DNA from: an uncultured Oscillospiraceae bacterium
GTDB taxonomy: Bacteria; Bacillota; Clostridia; Oscillospirales; Acutalibacteraceae
Assembly: GCA_902492895.1 (NCBI GenBank)
Contig: CABUNG010000042.1
Location: 1-18,396 of the forward strand
Length of the DNA stretch: 18,396 nucleotides
Direction: 5' to 3'
Below the pieces are notes generated by a model. It saw only the letters and a program-made list of their open reading frames with translations, ran no database searches and had not been told where the DNA came from. Below, piece after piece: positions 1 to 7,787 of the stretch. The position numbers and the translations under genes are program-made. Numbering within the stretch: the first letter of the stretch is position 1; each line of letters begins with the position of its first letter.

Positions 1-301
1 GCTGAATGTGCAGCTTTAGCTGAAATGAGCGGAGGCCGGCCAGGAGTATGGCAATCAAAGATTCGCTCAGTGGCCGGCCTGGTTCTCTTTTGAGGAGCCC
101 CCCCGGCGCTAACACCTGGTATCCATGATACAATAAGGGGCTGCGGCCCCAGGATTACCCCAAGGCAGATACTCTATGGCTTCCGATCCCCCCAAACGCC
201 TCGGCCGGCCGAATTTTATTTTCTCGTTGCCCCGGACGGACAGGCATGCTATACTAAGGGAAAAGACCCGGTATTCTAAAAAACGAAAGGGTGATTGCCG
301 G
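1..301. other. Leader region without a confirmed gene
   Basis: This stretch precedes the first confident gene. Frame 1 on the plus strand is open from the window edge to a TGA at 91-93 (30 codons), so the end of an upstream gene is possible, but the peptide is unrecognisable. Two inverted arms AGGCCGGCCA (33-42) and TGGCCGGCCT (71-80) flank a 28-base spacer and are followed by a T-rich stretch. A small hairpin GGGGC-TGCG-GCCCC lies at 137-150, and a palindrome TCGGCCGGCCGA at 201-212 precedes ATTTTATTTTC. The only clear functional site is the promoter at 227-255. No RNA gene was recognised. Confidence 0.5.
227..255 (+). promoter_or_regulatory. SigA-type promoter for the membrane protein-cwlD-radA operon
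   Basis: A -35 element TTGCCC (227-232) is followed by a 17-base spacer and the -10 box TATACT (250-255). A TG at 247-248 makes it an extended -10. Transcription would start near 262, about 40 bases before the first start codon. No other good promoter was seen inside the operon. Confidence 0.7.
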
Positions 302-1120
302 ATGGCACAGGCGGGCATGATGGACCCGAAAGAGGTCAGCCGTCAGAATGTCAAACTGGCTCTTCAAATTTTTCTGCGGACGATTCTCGCCGCGATCCTC
401 AGCTTTTTTCTCTATTTTTCCATTACGGCCATCGTCAACGGGCTGAGCACCCACGCGATCGGCTACCGCATCTACGAATACGATGAAAACAGCCAGCCGG
501 TCCTGGTGGAAGAGGGCTCGCTTGACGAGGAATCCTCGGTGGAACCTTCGAGTGAAACGCCCTCTACAGAGGACGGGGAGACCGCGACGACCGAAACGAC
601 GAAACGGCAATACCGCGAAACGGTCCGGTCGGAAGTGCCGGCCGGCGCCGCGATATTCCGGGACGTGCTGTCCCAGATCCTGATGCTTCTGCTGCTGGCG
701 GCCTTCCCGTATGGGATTCTTTGGAGCCAGGGGGACCGGGACCGCAACAGCGTACAGTTCGGGCATCTGCAGGCGGACAAATGGAGAGGCCTCAAAGTCG
801 GGCTGATTGCCGCGATCCCCTCGGCGCTGCTGTATCTTTTCCTGCTTCTCAGCCGTCTCGGACTGTTCTGGAACAAGTTTGTCCAGCTTTTCCAGATCCT
901 CAACGCCTGTTTTGCCCCCACGATCAACGCCATCATGCGGGCGCAGGGCCACGATATCCTGATGACCGCGGATGTGGGCTGGGGCTGGATTCTGCTGCTG
1001 GTCTTCACCGTGGCGGTGCTGCCGCTGGTCAGCTGGGGTTCTTACGCTCTCGGCTACCGTCAATATTCCATCAGCGAACATCTCATCTATAAAAACAAAA
1101 AGAAAAAGCGCCGCCGCTGA
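302..1120 (+). CDS. Uncharacterised four-TM membrane protein
   Basis: 272 residues; family not recognised. The frame is open upstream to 176, but the ATG at 302 is preferred because AAAGGG sits just upstream (286-291) and the promoter would start transcription near 262. Predicted membrane segments are about residues 18-45, 121-143, 162-186 and 226-250. Between the first two lies a stretch rich in Glu, Ser and Thr (about 66-101), probably exposed outside the cell. The C-terminus is a basic cluster of Lys and Arg (264-272), consistent with a cytosolic tail. It is the first gene of a unit with the amidase and radA, 57 bases before the amidase start. Function unknown; the context only suggests an envelope role. 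Confidence 0.85.
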   Translation: MAQAGMMDPKEVSRQNVKLALQIFLRTILAAILSFFLYFSITAIVNGLSTHAIGYRIYEYDENSQPVLVEEGSLDEESSVEPSSETPSTEDGETATTETTKRQYRETVRSEVPAGAAIFRDVLSQILMLLLLAAFPYGILWSQGDRDRNSVQFGHLQADKWRGLKVGLIAAIPSALLYLFLLLSRLGLFWNKFVQLFQILNACFAPTINAIMRAQGHDILMTADVGWGWILLLVFTVAVLPLVSWGSYALGYRQYSISEHLIYKNKKKKRRR

Positions 1121-1177
1121 CGCGGTTGGCATATTTGCGCCTCCCGTGCAATAGGTATGAACGGGGTGGTTGCATTG

Positions 1178-1906
1178 ATGAAACGACATGTGCGTACAAC
1201 CGGAGAATCGGAAAAAAACGGGATGAATCCGTGGCTGGACATCGCCATCGTCACCATTTTCTGCGCGATTGTATTGACGGCCGCTGTCGGGATCGTCGAC
1301 CGGGCGCAGCCGGCCTCGGTCACGCCGGCCGAGCCTTTGATCCTGATCGATCCCGGCCACGGCGGGGCGGACGGCGGCGCCGTGGCGCCCGACGGGACCC
1401 AGGAAAAAGATCTGAACCTCGCCATTTCCCTGCCGCTTGCGGATATGCTGCGGGTTATGGGGTACCAGGTGAGCCTGACCCGCACCACCGACGAGATGGT
1501 GGGCGGCGTGGGCAGCACTATGCGGGAGCGAAAGGTCAACGACATCAAAAACCGGCTGGCCCAGGCGGAACAAGCCACCGTTACCGTGAGTATCCATCAG
1601 AACAAATTCACCCAGTCCCAGTATTACGGCACCCAGATTTTCTATTCGGGCAATCACGAGGACAGCCGCCTTCTCGCCTCCGCGGTCCGGGAAAGCGTTC
1701 TCTCCCTACTGCAGCCGGAGAATACCCGGGAGCTCAAAAAAGGGGACTCCAGCATCTATCTGTTATATAAGGTGACCCGCCCGGCCGTGCTGGTGGAGTG
1801 CGGCTTTCTGTCCAATGAAGCCGAGCTCCAAAAGCTCAAGGACACGGAATATCAGCGGAAGATGGCGTTTGCCGTCATGGGCGGTGTGCTGCAGTACGGC
1901 CCCTGA
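1178..1906 (+). CDS. cwlD: N-acetylmuramoyl-L-alanine amidase, CwlD-like
   Basis: 242 residues, close to the size of Bacillus subtilis CwlD. One N-terminal membrane segment (about 19-40) is followed by a single Amidase_3 domain. Zinc ligands are visible: His61 in DPGHGG, Glu76 in QEKDLN and His140 in VSIHQN; the catalytic Glu207 lies in VLVECGFLSN. Family enzymes cut the amide bond between muramic acid and the stem peptide, and CwlD helps make muramic lactam in spore cortex. The ATG at 1178 is preferred to the in-frame ATG at 1157 because GGGTGG (1164-1169) lies 8 bases upstream of it. The operon promoter looks vegetative (SigA), unlike a dedicated sporulation gene, so a general wall role is possible. 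Amidase activity is well supported; the CwlD assignment is likely but not proven. Confidence 0.85.
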   Translation: MKRHVRTTGESEKNGMNPWLDIAIVTIFCAIVLTAAVGIVDRAQPASVTPAEPLILIDPGHGGADGGAVAPDGTQEKDLNLAISLPLADMLRVMGYQVSLTRTTDEMVGGVGSTMRERKVNDIKNRLAQAEQATVTVSIHQNKFTQSQYYGTQIFYSGNHEDSRLLASAVRESVLSLLQPENTRELKKGDSSIYLLYKVTRPAVLVECGFLSNEAELQKLKDTEYQRKMAFAVMGGVLQYGP

Positions 1907-1944
1907 ATCCGCGGCCGGATGTGTAAACGAAAGGACAGCGAAGC

Positions 1945-3309
1945 ATGGCACCAAAAGCGAAAACCGTGTATGTCTGCTCGAGCTGCGGGTTTGAATCCCC
2001 CCGCTGGGGCGGCAAATGCCCCTCCTGCGGGGAATGGAACACGCTGACGGAGGAGGTGCGCGCACCTCTGAAAACAGCGGCGTCCGCAGCCGCGTCCGCC
2101 GCGGGACGTGCGGCGGATGTCCGGATCCTCCGGGATATCCATCCCGAAGGGGAACAGCGTACCCGCACCGGACTTTCGGAGCTAGACCGGGTGCTGGGCG
2201 GCGGCATTGTCCGGGGGGCGCTCATGCTCATCGGCGGCGATCCGGGCATCGGCAAATCCACCTTACTGCTCCAGATCTGTGAGCACGTGGGGCGGGAACT
2301 ATCGATTCTCTATGTTTCGGGAGAGGAATCCCAGCGGCAGATCAAGCTGCGGGCCGACCGGCTGGGGGTGCAGAGCGAAAACCTCTCGGTGCTGTGTGAA
2401 ACGGATATGGATACCGTGATCGGCGCCATGCAGGAGCACCGGCCCGATCTGCTCATTCTGGATTCGATTCAGACCATGTGTCTTTCGGGGATCGGGTCCT
2501 CCCCCGGCAGCGTCACCCAGGTGAGGGAATGCACCGCGGCTGTGATGCGGGCGGCCAAAGCGGCCGATATTCCGGTTTTCATCGTCGGGCACGTCAACAA
2601 GGACGGCGCCATCGCGGGGCCGAAGGTGATGGAGCATATCGTGGACTGCGTGCTCTATTTCGAGGGGGATCCCCACACGAGCTACCGGATGCTCCGCTGT
2701 GTGAAAAACCGGTATGGCGCCACCAATGAGATCGGCGTGTTCGAGATGCGGGACCGGGGGCTGGCGGAGGTGGAAAACCCCTCCATGATGCTGCTGTCGG
2801 GACGTCCGGTCAACGTCAGCGGCACCTGCGTGGCCTGTTCGATGGAGGGGTCCCGGCCTCTCCTCGCCGAGGTGCAGGGGCTGGTTTCTCCCACAGGCTT
2901 CGGCAATCCAAGACGGACATCCACGGGCTTTGATTACAACCGGCTGTCGCTGCTCCTTGCGGTGCTCGAAAAACGGGCCGGGTATTTTTTCTCGAATCTG
3001 GACGCCTATATCAACGTCGTGGGCGGCCTGCGGCTGGATGAGCCCGCCGCCGATCTGCCGGTCGCCCTGGCTTTGGTTTCGAGTCTCAAGGACAAGCCGG
3101 TCGACGAAGGAGTGGTGGCGTTCGGCGAGGTGGGGCTGGCGGGGGAGATCCGGTCGGTCACGGGCGCCGAGGCTAGGGTGATGGAAGCGGCTAGGCTGGG
3201 ATTCACCCGCATTCTCGTACCGGCGCACAATTTGAAAACGATGCCGTGCCCGCCCGGTATCCAGGTGGTCGGCGTAAGCACCCTGCGGGACGCCTATGAA
3301 CAACTGTAA
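1945..3309 (+). CDS. radA: DNA repair protein RadA
   Basis: 454 residues, the usual full length. The order is an N-terminal C4 zinc finger (Cys11, Cys14, Cys25, Cys28), a RecA-like ATPase with Walker A GGDPGIGKST (97-106), the RadA-specific KNRYG motif (254-258), and a C-terminal Lon-protease-like domain (about 290-454). In other bacteria RadA is a hexameric helicase that drives branch migration of recombination intermediates. The start has AAAGGA about 9 bases upstream. It follows the amidase by 38 bases and is the last gene of the unit, with a strong terminator 10 bases after its stop. All key motifs are intact. Confidence 0.97.
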   Translation: MAPKAKTVYVCSSCGFESPRWGGKCPSCGEWNTLTEEVRAPLKTAASAAASAAGRAADVRILRDIHPEGEQRTRTGLSELDRVLGGGIVRGALMLIGGDPGIGKSTLLLQICEHVGRELSILYVSGEESQRQIKLRADRLGVQSENLSVLCETDMDTVIGAMQEHRPDLLILDSIQTMCLSGIGSSPGSVTQVRECTAAVMRAAKAADIPVFIVGHVNKDGAIAGPKVMEHIVDCVLYFEGDPHTSYRMLRCVKNRYGATNEIGVFEMRDRGLAEVENPSMMLLSGRPVNVSGTCVACSMEGSRPLLAEVQGLVSPTGFGNPRRTSTGFDYNRLSLLLAVLEKRAGYFFSNLDAYINVVGGLRLDEPAADLPVALALVSSLKDKPVDEGVVAFGEVGLAGEIRSVTGAEARVMEAARLGFTRILVPAHNLKTMPCPPGIQVVGVSTLRDAYEQL

Positions 3310-3319
3310 TAAACCATAT

Positions 3320-3356
3320 AAAAACCCTTCCCGGTCCAAAGCCGGGAAGGGTTTTT
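3320..3356. terminator. Bidirectional intrinsic terminator between radA and the HD gene
   Basis: A perfect 10-bp stem, CCCTTCCCGG (3325-3334) and CCGGGAAGGG (3342-3351), encloses a 7-base loop. It is flanked by AAAAA on the left and TTTTT on the right. It therefore gives a U-tract on either strand and can end both radA and the converging minus-strand gene, whose stop is at 3403-3405. Confidence 0.93.
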
Positions 3357-3402
3357 GCCGGGCGGGATGCGCAAGGCAAGCGAACAGGACTGTTTGCGCG
3401 TT

Positions 3403-3987
3403 TTAGCTTCCGCTATCGTTGCGGGTGCTGTCCGCCTGTATATGGAGAGCGGTTTCGCCGTCCAGCAGCTCCCGCAGCTGCCGAAGGAGCGGATGATCGT
3501 CAAAATACCGTTTCCCGTAGTCTAAATTGAAGGCATAATCGAATCCGGGCGGATTTTTCCCCTGATTGTGCTGCAGGATGGTCTCGGTTTTGTCCAAGGC
3601 TTTGACCAGTCTGGACTCCGGGGTGTCACAGGCGTTGTATTCCTGCCACAAAGCCAGCAGCTCCGCCGCCTGCTCCTCGGGCAGCCGGGACAGCACACGC
3701 CGGACGTCCCGTTCCTCCGCCCTGTGCTTTTCCGTCTCGTCCGGTCCGGAAACGGCGGATATATCGCCGATATACAGCTCACCCAGATCGTGGATCAGGC
3801 ACATCATCAGCGTTTTCCCCATATCCACCTCGAAGGAGGGCGCCAGAAGCCCCGCCAGCAGCGCCAGCCGCCAGGAGTGCTCCGCCGTGCTTTCCCTGTG
3901 TCCGTCGGAACCCCAGGCCTCCCGGAGCACGGCTTTCAACCCTTCCGCCTGTTTGACGAATGCGATCTGTTTTTTCAGCTCATCCAT
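3403..3987 (-). CDS. HD-domain hydrolase, YfbR/5'-nucleotidase-like
   Basis: 194 residues. The metal-binding HD residues are visible: His37 (in STAEHS), His66-Asp67 (in LIHDLGELYIGD) and a likely fourth ligand Asp132 (in KALDKTE). The pattern AEHS, then HDxxE, resembles the COG1896 group that includes E. coli YfbR, a 5'-deoxynucleotidase, so a soluble nucleotidase or phosphohydrolase role is likely. Substrate cannot be told from sequence. The frame extends to an ATG at 4029, but that codon lies inside the -10 box; the ATG at 3987 has AAAGGGG 6 bases upstream and lies about 30 bases after the predicted transcription start. It is a single-gene unit converging on radA and sharing its terminator. 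Confidence 0.85.
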   Translation of the reverse strand: MDELKKQIAFVKQAEGLKAVLREAWGSDGHRESTAEHSWRLALLAGLLAPSFEVDMGKTLMMCLIHDLGELYIGDISAVSGPDETEKHRAEERDVRRVLSRLPEEQAAELLALWQEYNACDTPESRLVKALDKTETILQHNQGKNPPGFDYAFNLDYGKRYFDDHPLLRQLRELLDGETALHIQADSTRNDSGS

Positions 3988-4024
3988 ATGGATCCCCTTT
4001 CCCGCGGCCGCGTTTTCTGGACCC

Positions 4025-4054
4025 ATCATACATCCGCCGGCCGGCCGCTGTCAA
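4025..4054 (-). promoter_or_regulatory. SigA-type promoter of the HD-domain gene
   Basis: Read on the minus strand, a consensus -35 TTGACA (4054-4049) is separated by 18 bases from a near-consensus -10 TATGAT (4030-4025). Transcription would start near 4018. The spacer contains the palindrome GGCCGGCC (4039-4046), a possible operator position, although this 8-mer also occurs in other intergenic places here. Confidence 0.8.
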
Positions 4055-4250
4055 ATGCCGCGGGATGCAGGCGGCGGGGCTCCGGGGACGGCGGCCGGTG
4101 AAGAGGCGATTTTGCGGCGCAAAAAAATCGGACAATCCAGTTTCTGCCCCTCATATTTTTCCACTTCTATCAAAGACTAAACAGGACACACAGATGCCGC
4201 GGCCTCTGTGTGCGGCGTGTGATGGATGCTGGAAAGGCGTGGTTGAAAAA

Positions 4251-5198
4251 ATGAGGAAAAAATACGGGTGGCTGTTCGGACTGACGTTGGCCGCCATAGC
4301 CGGTATTTTGATGGGCGGCCGTTTGATGAAAAAGCCGCCTGTGGAGGTGTCGGTGATCACCCTGGAGCCTCAGCTTGTGGAACAGACGGTGAGCTGTTCC
4401 GGGAAGGTGGAGGCGGCTAAAAGCCAAAACGTGTATCTCGACATGCCCTGCGTGGCGAAAGACGTGTATGTGCAGGCGGGCCAGAAAGTGAACCGGGGGG
4501 ACGTGCTGTTTACGGTCGACGTGAACGCGACCCGGCAGGTGCTCGCCCAGGCGGGAGGGCTGGCGGCCTCCCAGATCGACGAGGAGATGATCACGAAAGA
4601 GGTGACGGCCACGGCTTCCGGGGTGATTTCCAGCCTCAATGTCACGTCCGGATCTCTGGCGGATACATCGAAGCCCTGCGCCGTGATCGCGTCGAGCGAT
4701 CAAATGCAGGTCAAGATCGCGGTGCGGGAACAGGATCTGCAGAAGGTGGCGATCGGGCAGAGCGTGACCATCACCGGTTCTGGGTTTCGGAAATCCGCGT
4801 ATACGGGGATCCTGACCGAGCTGTCGGCTTCGGCCAGACAGCAGCTGGTGGGAACCGTCACCGACACCGTGGTGGATGCCGTTGTCATGTTCGATCAGGA
4901 TCAAATGGACGCCTCCCTGCGCGCCGGGCTGAACGCCAAGGCGGCCGTCCGGGTATCCTCCATCCCCGAGGCCCTGGTGCTGCCGTATGAATGTGTGATG
5001 CAGGATGAGGAGGGAAGCGAATATGTGTATGCCTTTTCCGACGGACACGCCGTTCGGCGGGATATCGTGTCCGGGGAGGAATGGAGCGCCGGCTTCCATG
5101 TGGTGTCCGGGCTGCAGGCCGGGGACCAGGTCATTCTCGATCCCGACAAGGTGCCCCACGACGGGGCGGCCGTTATTCCGGGAGGCGCTGTCTCATGA
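4251..5198 (+). CDS. Membrane-fusion (HlyD/MacA-type) subunit of an efflux system
   Basis: 315 residues. An N-terminal hydrophobic anchor (about 6-23) follows a basic MRKK start. Next come a lipoyl-like half (about 47-90, with QAGQKVNRGDVLF typical of the family), a very short linker (about 91-117), the second lipoyl half with TATASGVISSLN (119-130), and beta-barrel and membrane-proximal domains to the end. The usual long coiled-coil hairpin is almost absent, as expected in a Gram-positive cell without a TolC partner. The frame is open far upstream, but the ATG at 4251 places the signal anchor at the N-terminus; GGAAAGG at 4231-4237 is a rather distant ribosome site, and an in-frame GTG at 4239 is an alternative. 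It overlaps the permease gene by ATGA, indicating translational coupling. Confidence 0.88.
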   Translation: MRKKYGWLFGLTLAAIAGILMGGRLMKKPPVEVSVITLEPQLVEQTVSCSGKVEAAKSQNVYLDMPCVAKDVYVQAGQKVNRGDVLFTVDVNATRQVLAQAGGLAASQIDEEMITKEVTATASGVISSLNVTSGSLADTSKPCAVIASSDQMQVKIAVREQDLQKVAIGQSVTITGSGFRKSAYTGILTELSASARQQLVGTVTDTVVDAVVMFDQDQMDASLRAGLNAKAAVRVSSIPEALVLPYECVMQDEEGSEYVYAFSDGHAVRRDIVSGEEWSAGFHVVSGLQAGDQVILDPDKVPHDGAAVIPGGAVS

Positions 5199-6376
5199 GG
5201 GATATTCTGCAGTGTGCGTTCAAAAGCCTGTCCCGCAAATGGTCCCGCACCCTGCTGACGGTCAGCGGGATCACCGTCGGGGTGGCAATGGTGGCGATCA
5301 TCTCGATGATCGCGTCTCTGGGGAGAAGCGCGGTGAATGCGGAACTGGACAGCCTGGGCGTCAGCGGCCTGTCGGTCAGCGCATCGGGAGACGGCACGGT
5401 TCTGACCGCGGATGATCTGGAAGCCATCCGCGCCCTGTCGTCGGTCGACACCGCGATGCCCCTGCTCATCGAGTTTTCGGGGGCGACGCTGCGGGAGACG
5501 ACGACCAACGCGATGATCTGCGGCATCGACGCCGGAGCCACCCAGGCGATATCCCTGACGCTCAAACATGGGCGGCTGATCAGCCGGGGAGATGTCAAGG
5601 GCAGCGCGCGTGTCTGTGTGATCGACGAATCGATCGCACTGGAGGCGTATAAACGGGGCAATATCGTGGGCAAGCGGATCACGCTGAATTTGGGCGGCGT
5701 GGACGAAACCTTTGACATTGTGGGCGTGACCGAAACGGGGAGCAGCCTTTTGCAAAACCTGACCGGGCTGATTCCCGGGATGGTCTATATTCCGTATACC
5801 ACCCTCCAGGAGATGACCGCCCGGGACGGTTTCGATCAGATTGCGGTGCGGGTGCGGGCCGACGCGAATGTGGACGCCGCGGAAACGCGGATCGTGGAAT
5901 CGCTCGAGCGGGTTTCGGGCCAGACCGGGGGATACCGGACGGACAATCTGGCGGTGCAGAAGGAACGGCTGGGCGGGCTGATGGATCTCGTCACCCTCCT
6001 GCTCACCGCTATCGGCGGGGTGTCGCTGGTGGTGTCGGGGCTGGGGATTATGACGATCATGCTGGTATCCGTCAATGAACGGACGAGGGAGATCGGCATC
6101 AAAAAGGCCATCGGCGCCACCAGAAAGCGGATTCTGGCGGAATTCCTGATGGAGGCGGCGGTCATTTCCCTGATCGGCAGCCTGAGCGGCCTGATCCTGG
6201 GAGGCGGGCTGATGTTCCTCGTGTCCCGGCTCCTCGGATGGCCGGTACCGCTGCCGGCGGGCAGTTTCGCGGCTCTCGTCGCGGTCGCGGTGGGAATCGG
6301 CTGCATATTCGGGGTGTATCCGGCGGTCAAAGCCGCCCGGCTGCGTCCGGTGGAGGCGCTTCGCAGGGAAGGATGA
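5195..6376 (+). CDS. MacB/FtsX-type ABC transporter permease
   Basis: 393 residues, usual length for the family. It has one N-terminal membrane segment (about 19-43), a large extracytoplasmic MacB_PCD domain (about 44-255), and three C-terminal segments (about 262-291, 314-345, 357-377). The loop after the second segment, ERTREIGIKKAIGATR (295-310), is the family's coupling region that contacts the ATPase, and the C-terminus has the typical YPAVKAARLRPVEALR (365-380). With the membrane-fusion subunit it should form a MacAB-like exporter for peptides, lipids or drugs. No ATP-binding subunit lies next to it: the next gene is an M16 protein with its own promoter. The protein looks intact, so an ATPase encoded elsewhere is expected. 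Confidence 0.9.
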   Translation: MRDILQCAFKSLSRKWSRTLLTVSGITVGVAMVAIISMIASLGRSAVNAELDSLGVSGLSVSASGDGTVLTADDLEAIRALSSVDTAMPLLIEFSGATLRETTTNAMICGIDAGATQAISLTLKHGRLISRGDVKGSARVCVIDESIALEAYKRGNIVGKRITLNLGGVDETFDIVGVTETGSSLLQNLTGLIPGMVYIPYTTLQEMTARDGFDQIAVRVRADANVDAAETRIVESLERVSGQTGGYRTDNLAVQKERLGGLMDLVTLLLTAIGGVSLVVSGLGIMTIMLVSVNERTREIGIKKAIGATRKRILAEFLMEAAVISLIGSLSGLILGGGLMFLVSRLLGWPVPLPAGSFAALVAVAVGIGCIFGVYPAVKAARLRPVEALRREG

Positions 6377-6395
6377 CCGGGCGGAGCTTTCCCGC

Positions 6396-6424
6396 TTTTC
6401 TTTTCTGCCAAAGTTTGGTATACT
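6396..6424 (+). promoter_or_regulatory. Extended -10 promoter for the ymfF-ymfH-lgt unit
   Basis: The -10 box TATACT (6419-6424) is preceded by TG at 6416-6417, giving TGGTATACTAAG. The -35 position (6396-6401, TTTTCT) is weak, as often tolerated with an extended -10. The same TGnTATACTAAG string occurs in the promoter at 227-255. Transcription would start near 6431. Confidence 0.6.
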
Positions 6425-6481
6425 AAGATAACCGTTTGCCGGAGATCGAAGCCGGCACGCGTGTGTCAATCAATCGCCAAT

Positions 6482-6488
6482 GGGAGGA
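6482..6488 (+). promoter_or_regulatory. Ribosome binding site that fixes a GTG start
   Basis: GGGAGGA at 6482-6488 lies 6 bases before an in-frame GTG at 6495. The two in-frame ATG codons at 6480 and 6489 overlap or touch this site and are too close to be used, so GTG is the likely start of the M16 gene. Confidence 0.7.
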
Positions 6489-6494
6489 ATGATC

Positions 6495-7787
6495 GTGCAG
6501 CTCATCAACGAGGTCCTGGCGGATGGCGTCCGCTGCCTGTCGCTGCCCGACAGCCGTTTTAAAACAAGCCGCCTGACGGCGGTGCTGCTGCTGCCGCTCC
6601 GGAGGGAAACGGCTTCGGCCTGCGCTCTCGTTCCCTATTTACTGCGGCGCTCCTGCGCCGCCTACCCGGATTATACCGCGCTGCAGCGCCGTTTGAATGA
6701 GCTGTACGGCGCCACCATCTCGGCCGAGGTCGCCCGCATCGGCGAAGCGCAGGCCCTTGTCCTCACCGCCGCGGCCATCGACGACCGTTTCGCCCTGGCG
6801 GGGGAACCCGTTGCCGAGAGCTGCGCGGCTTTGCTGCGCGAGATGCTGTTTGATCCGGTTTTGGAAAACGGCCTGTTCCGCGCCGCCGATGTGGAACTGG
6901 AGAAGCGTGTCCTGATCGAGCGGATGGAGGCGGAAATCAACGATAAGCGCTGGTATGCCCGCCGCCGGTGCGAAGAACTGCTTTGTGAAAACGAGGCATA
7001 TGCGGTCGATCGGTACGGTACGCCCGAGGCGGCGGCCGCCCTGACGCCGGAATCGGTCACCGCCGCCTGGAAATCGGCCCTGACGGGCGCCAGGGTGCAG
7101 CTGATCCTGCAGGGGGGCGCCGCCGCCATGCATGCGGCCGGGCCGCTGCGTTCGGCTCTGGCCGGGGTTCCGGGACGGAAACCCCTGGATCCGAAGACCG
7201 ATACCGCCGCCGCCTATCCGCCCGTGCGGGAACGGGTGGAGCGGATGGATGTGGGAGGCTCCAAACTGGTGATGGGATTCCGGACCGGGACGGCGGAACC
7301 GGACGGCGACGTGGCCGCCGCCCGGCTGATGAACGCGCTGTTCGGCGGGACGCCGCATTCGCTTCTCTTTCAGAATGTGCGGGAGAAGCTGAGCCTGTGC
7401 TATTACTGTGCGTCGTCCTATGACCGGCTCAAGGGCATTCTGCTGGTGGACAGCGGCGTGGACGAACAGAACGTCGAACGGGCCAAAGAGGAAATCCTCC
7501 GTCAGCTTTCCGCCCTGCAGCAGGGGGCGTTTTCGGATGACGAGATGGAATCCGCCCGTCTGAGCGCCTGCAATTCCTTCGCAGCGGTGGGGGATTCCCA
7601 GGCGGCACAGGCGTCCTGGTATCTGGGACAAAGTCTTCTGCCGGCCGTATCCACGCCCGAGGAAGCGTCGAAAGCACTGGCCGGGGTGACGCGGGACCGG
7701 ATCGTGGAAGCGGCAGGGCGGGTGACGCTCGAAAGCGTGTTTCTGCTGGCGCAAGATCATAAAGGGGAGGGAACGGCCGATGCCTGA
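6495..7787 (+). CDS. ymfF: M16-family protein without zinc motif, YmfF-like
   Basis: 430 residues from the GTG at 6495, matching the size of B. subtilis YmfF. The fold is suggested by the C-terminal M16 signature LLFQNVREKLSLCYYCAS (280-297) and by the pairing with the next gene. The HxxEH zinc motif expected near residues 45-60 is absent (the region reads ALVPYLLRRSCAAYPD), so it should be the non-catalytic partner that builds the protease chamber. Related pairs, such as AlbE/AlbF of B. subtilis, contain one active and one inactive M16 protein. It overlaps the downstream gene by 8 bases and probably forms a complex with its product. Substrate unknown. Confidence 0.85.
   Translation: MQLINEVLADGVRCLSLPDSRFKTSRLTAVLLLPLRRETASACALVPYLLRRSCAAYPDYTALQRRLNELYGATISAEVARIGEAQALVLTAAAIDDRFALAGEPVAESCAALLREMLFDPVLENGLFRAADVELEKRVLIERMEAEINDKRWYARRRCEELLCENEAYAVDRYGTPEAAAALTPESVTAAWKSALTGARVQLILQGGAAAMHAAGPLRSALAGVPGRKPLDPKTDTAAAYPPVRERVERMDVGGSKLVMGFRTGTAEPDGDVAAARLMNALFGGTPHSLLFQNVREKLSLCYYCASSYDRLKGILLVDSGVDEQNVERAKEEILRQLSALQQGAFSDDEMESARLSACNSFAAVGDSQAAQASWYLGQSLLPAVSTPEEASKALAGVTRDRIVEAAGRVTLESVFLLAQDHKGEGTADA

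Noticed and set aside
460..690. Glu/Ser/Thr-rich segment as a tandem repeat
   Set aside because: The codons are biased but no repeat unit of fixed length is seen; it is a low-complexity linker.
254..1657. Long minus-strand frame opposite the membrane protein and amidase genes
   Set aside because: It runs antisense to two well-supported genes, has no ribosome site, and its Arg/Gly/His/Pro-rich product is typical of a GC-rich shadow frame.
4130..4200. Promoter for the membrane-fusion/permease operon
   Set aside because: AT-rich patches such as CATATTTTT are present, but no -35/-10 pair with acceptable match and spacing could be fixed, so no site was called.
6378..6400. Possible terminator after the permease gene
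   Set aside because: Only about 4 bp of stem can form before the T-rich stretch, so it is too weak to call, though some termination is possible.
4901..6469. 522-codon minus-strand frame opposite the permease
   Set aside because: The permease motifs are unmistakable on the plus strand, and the antisense product is low-complexity Arg/His/Pro/Gln.
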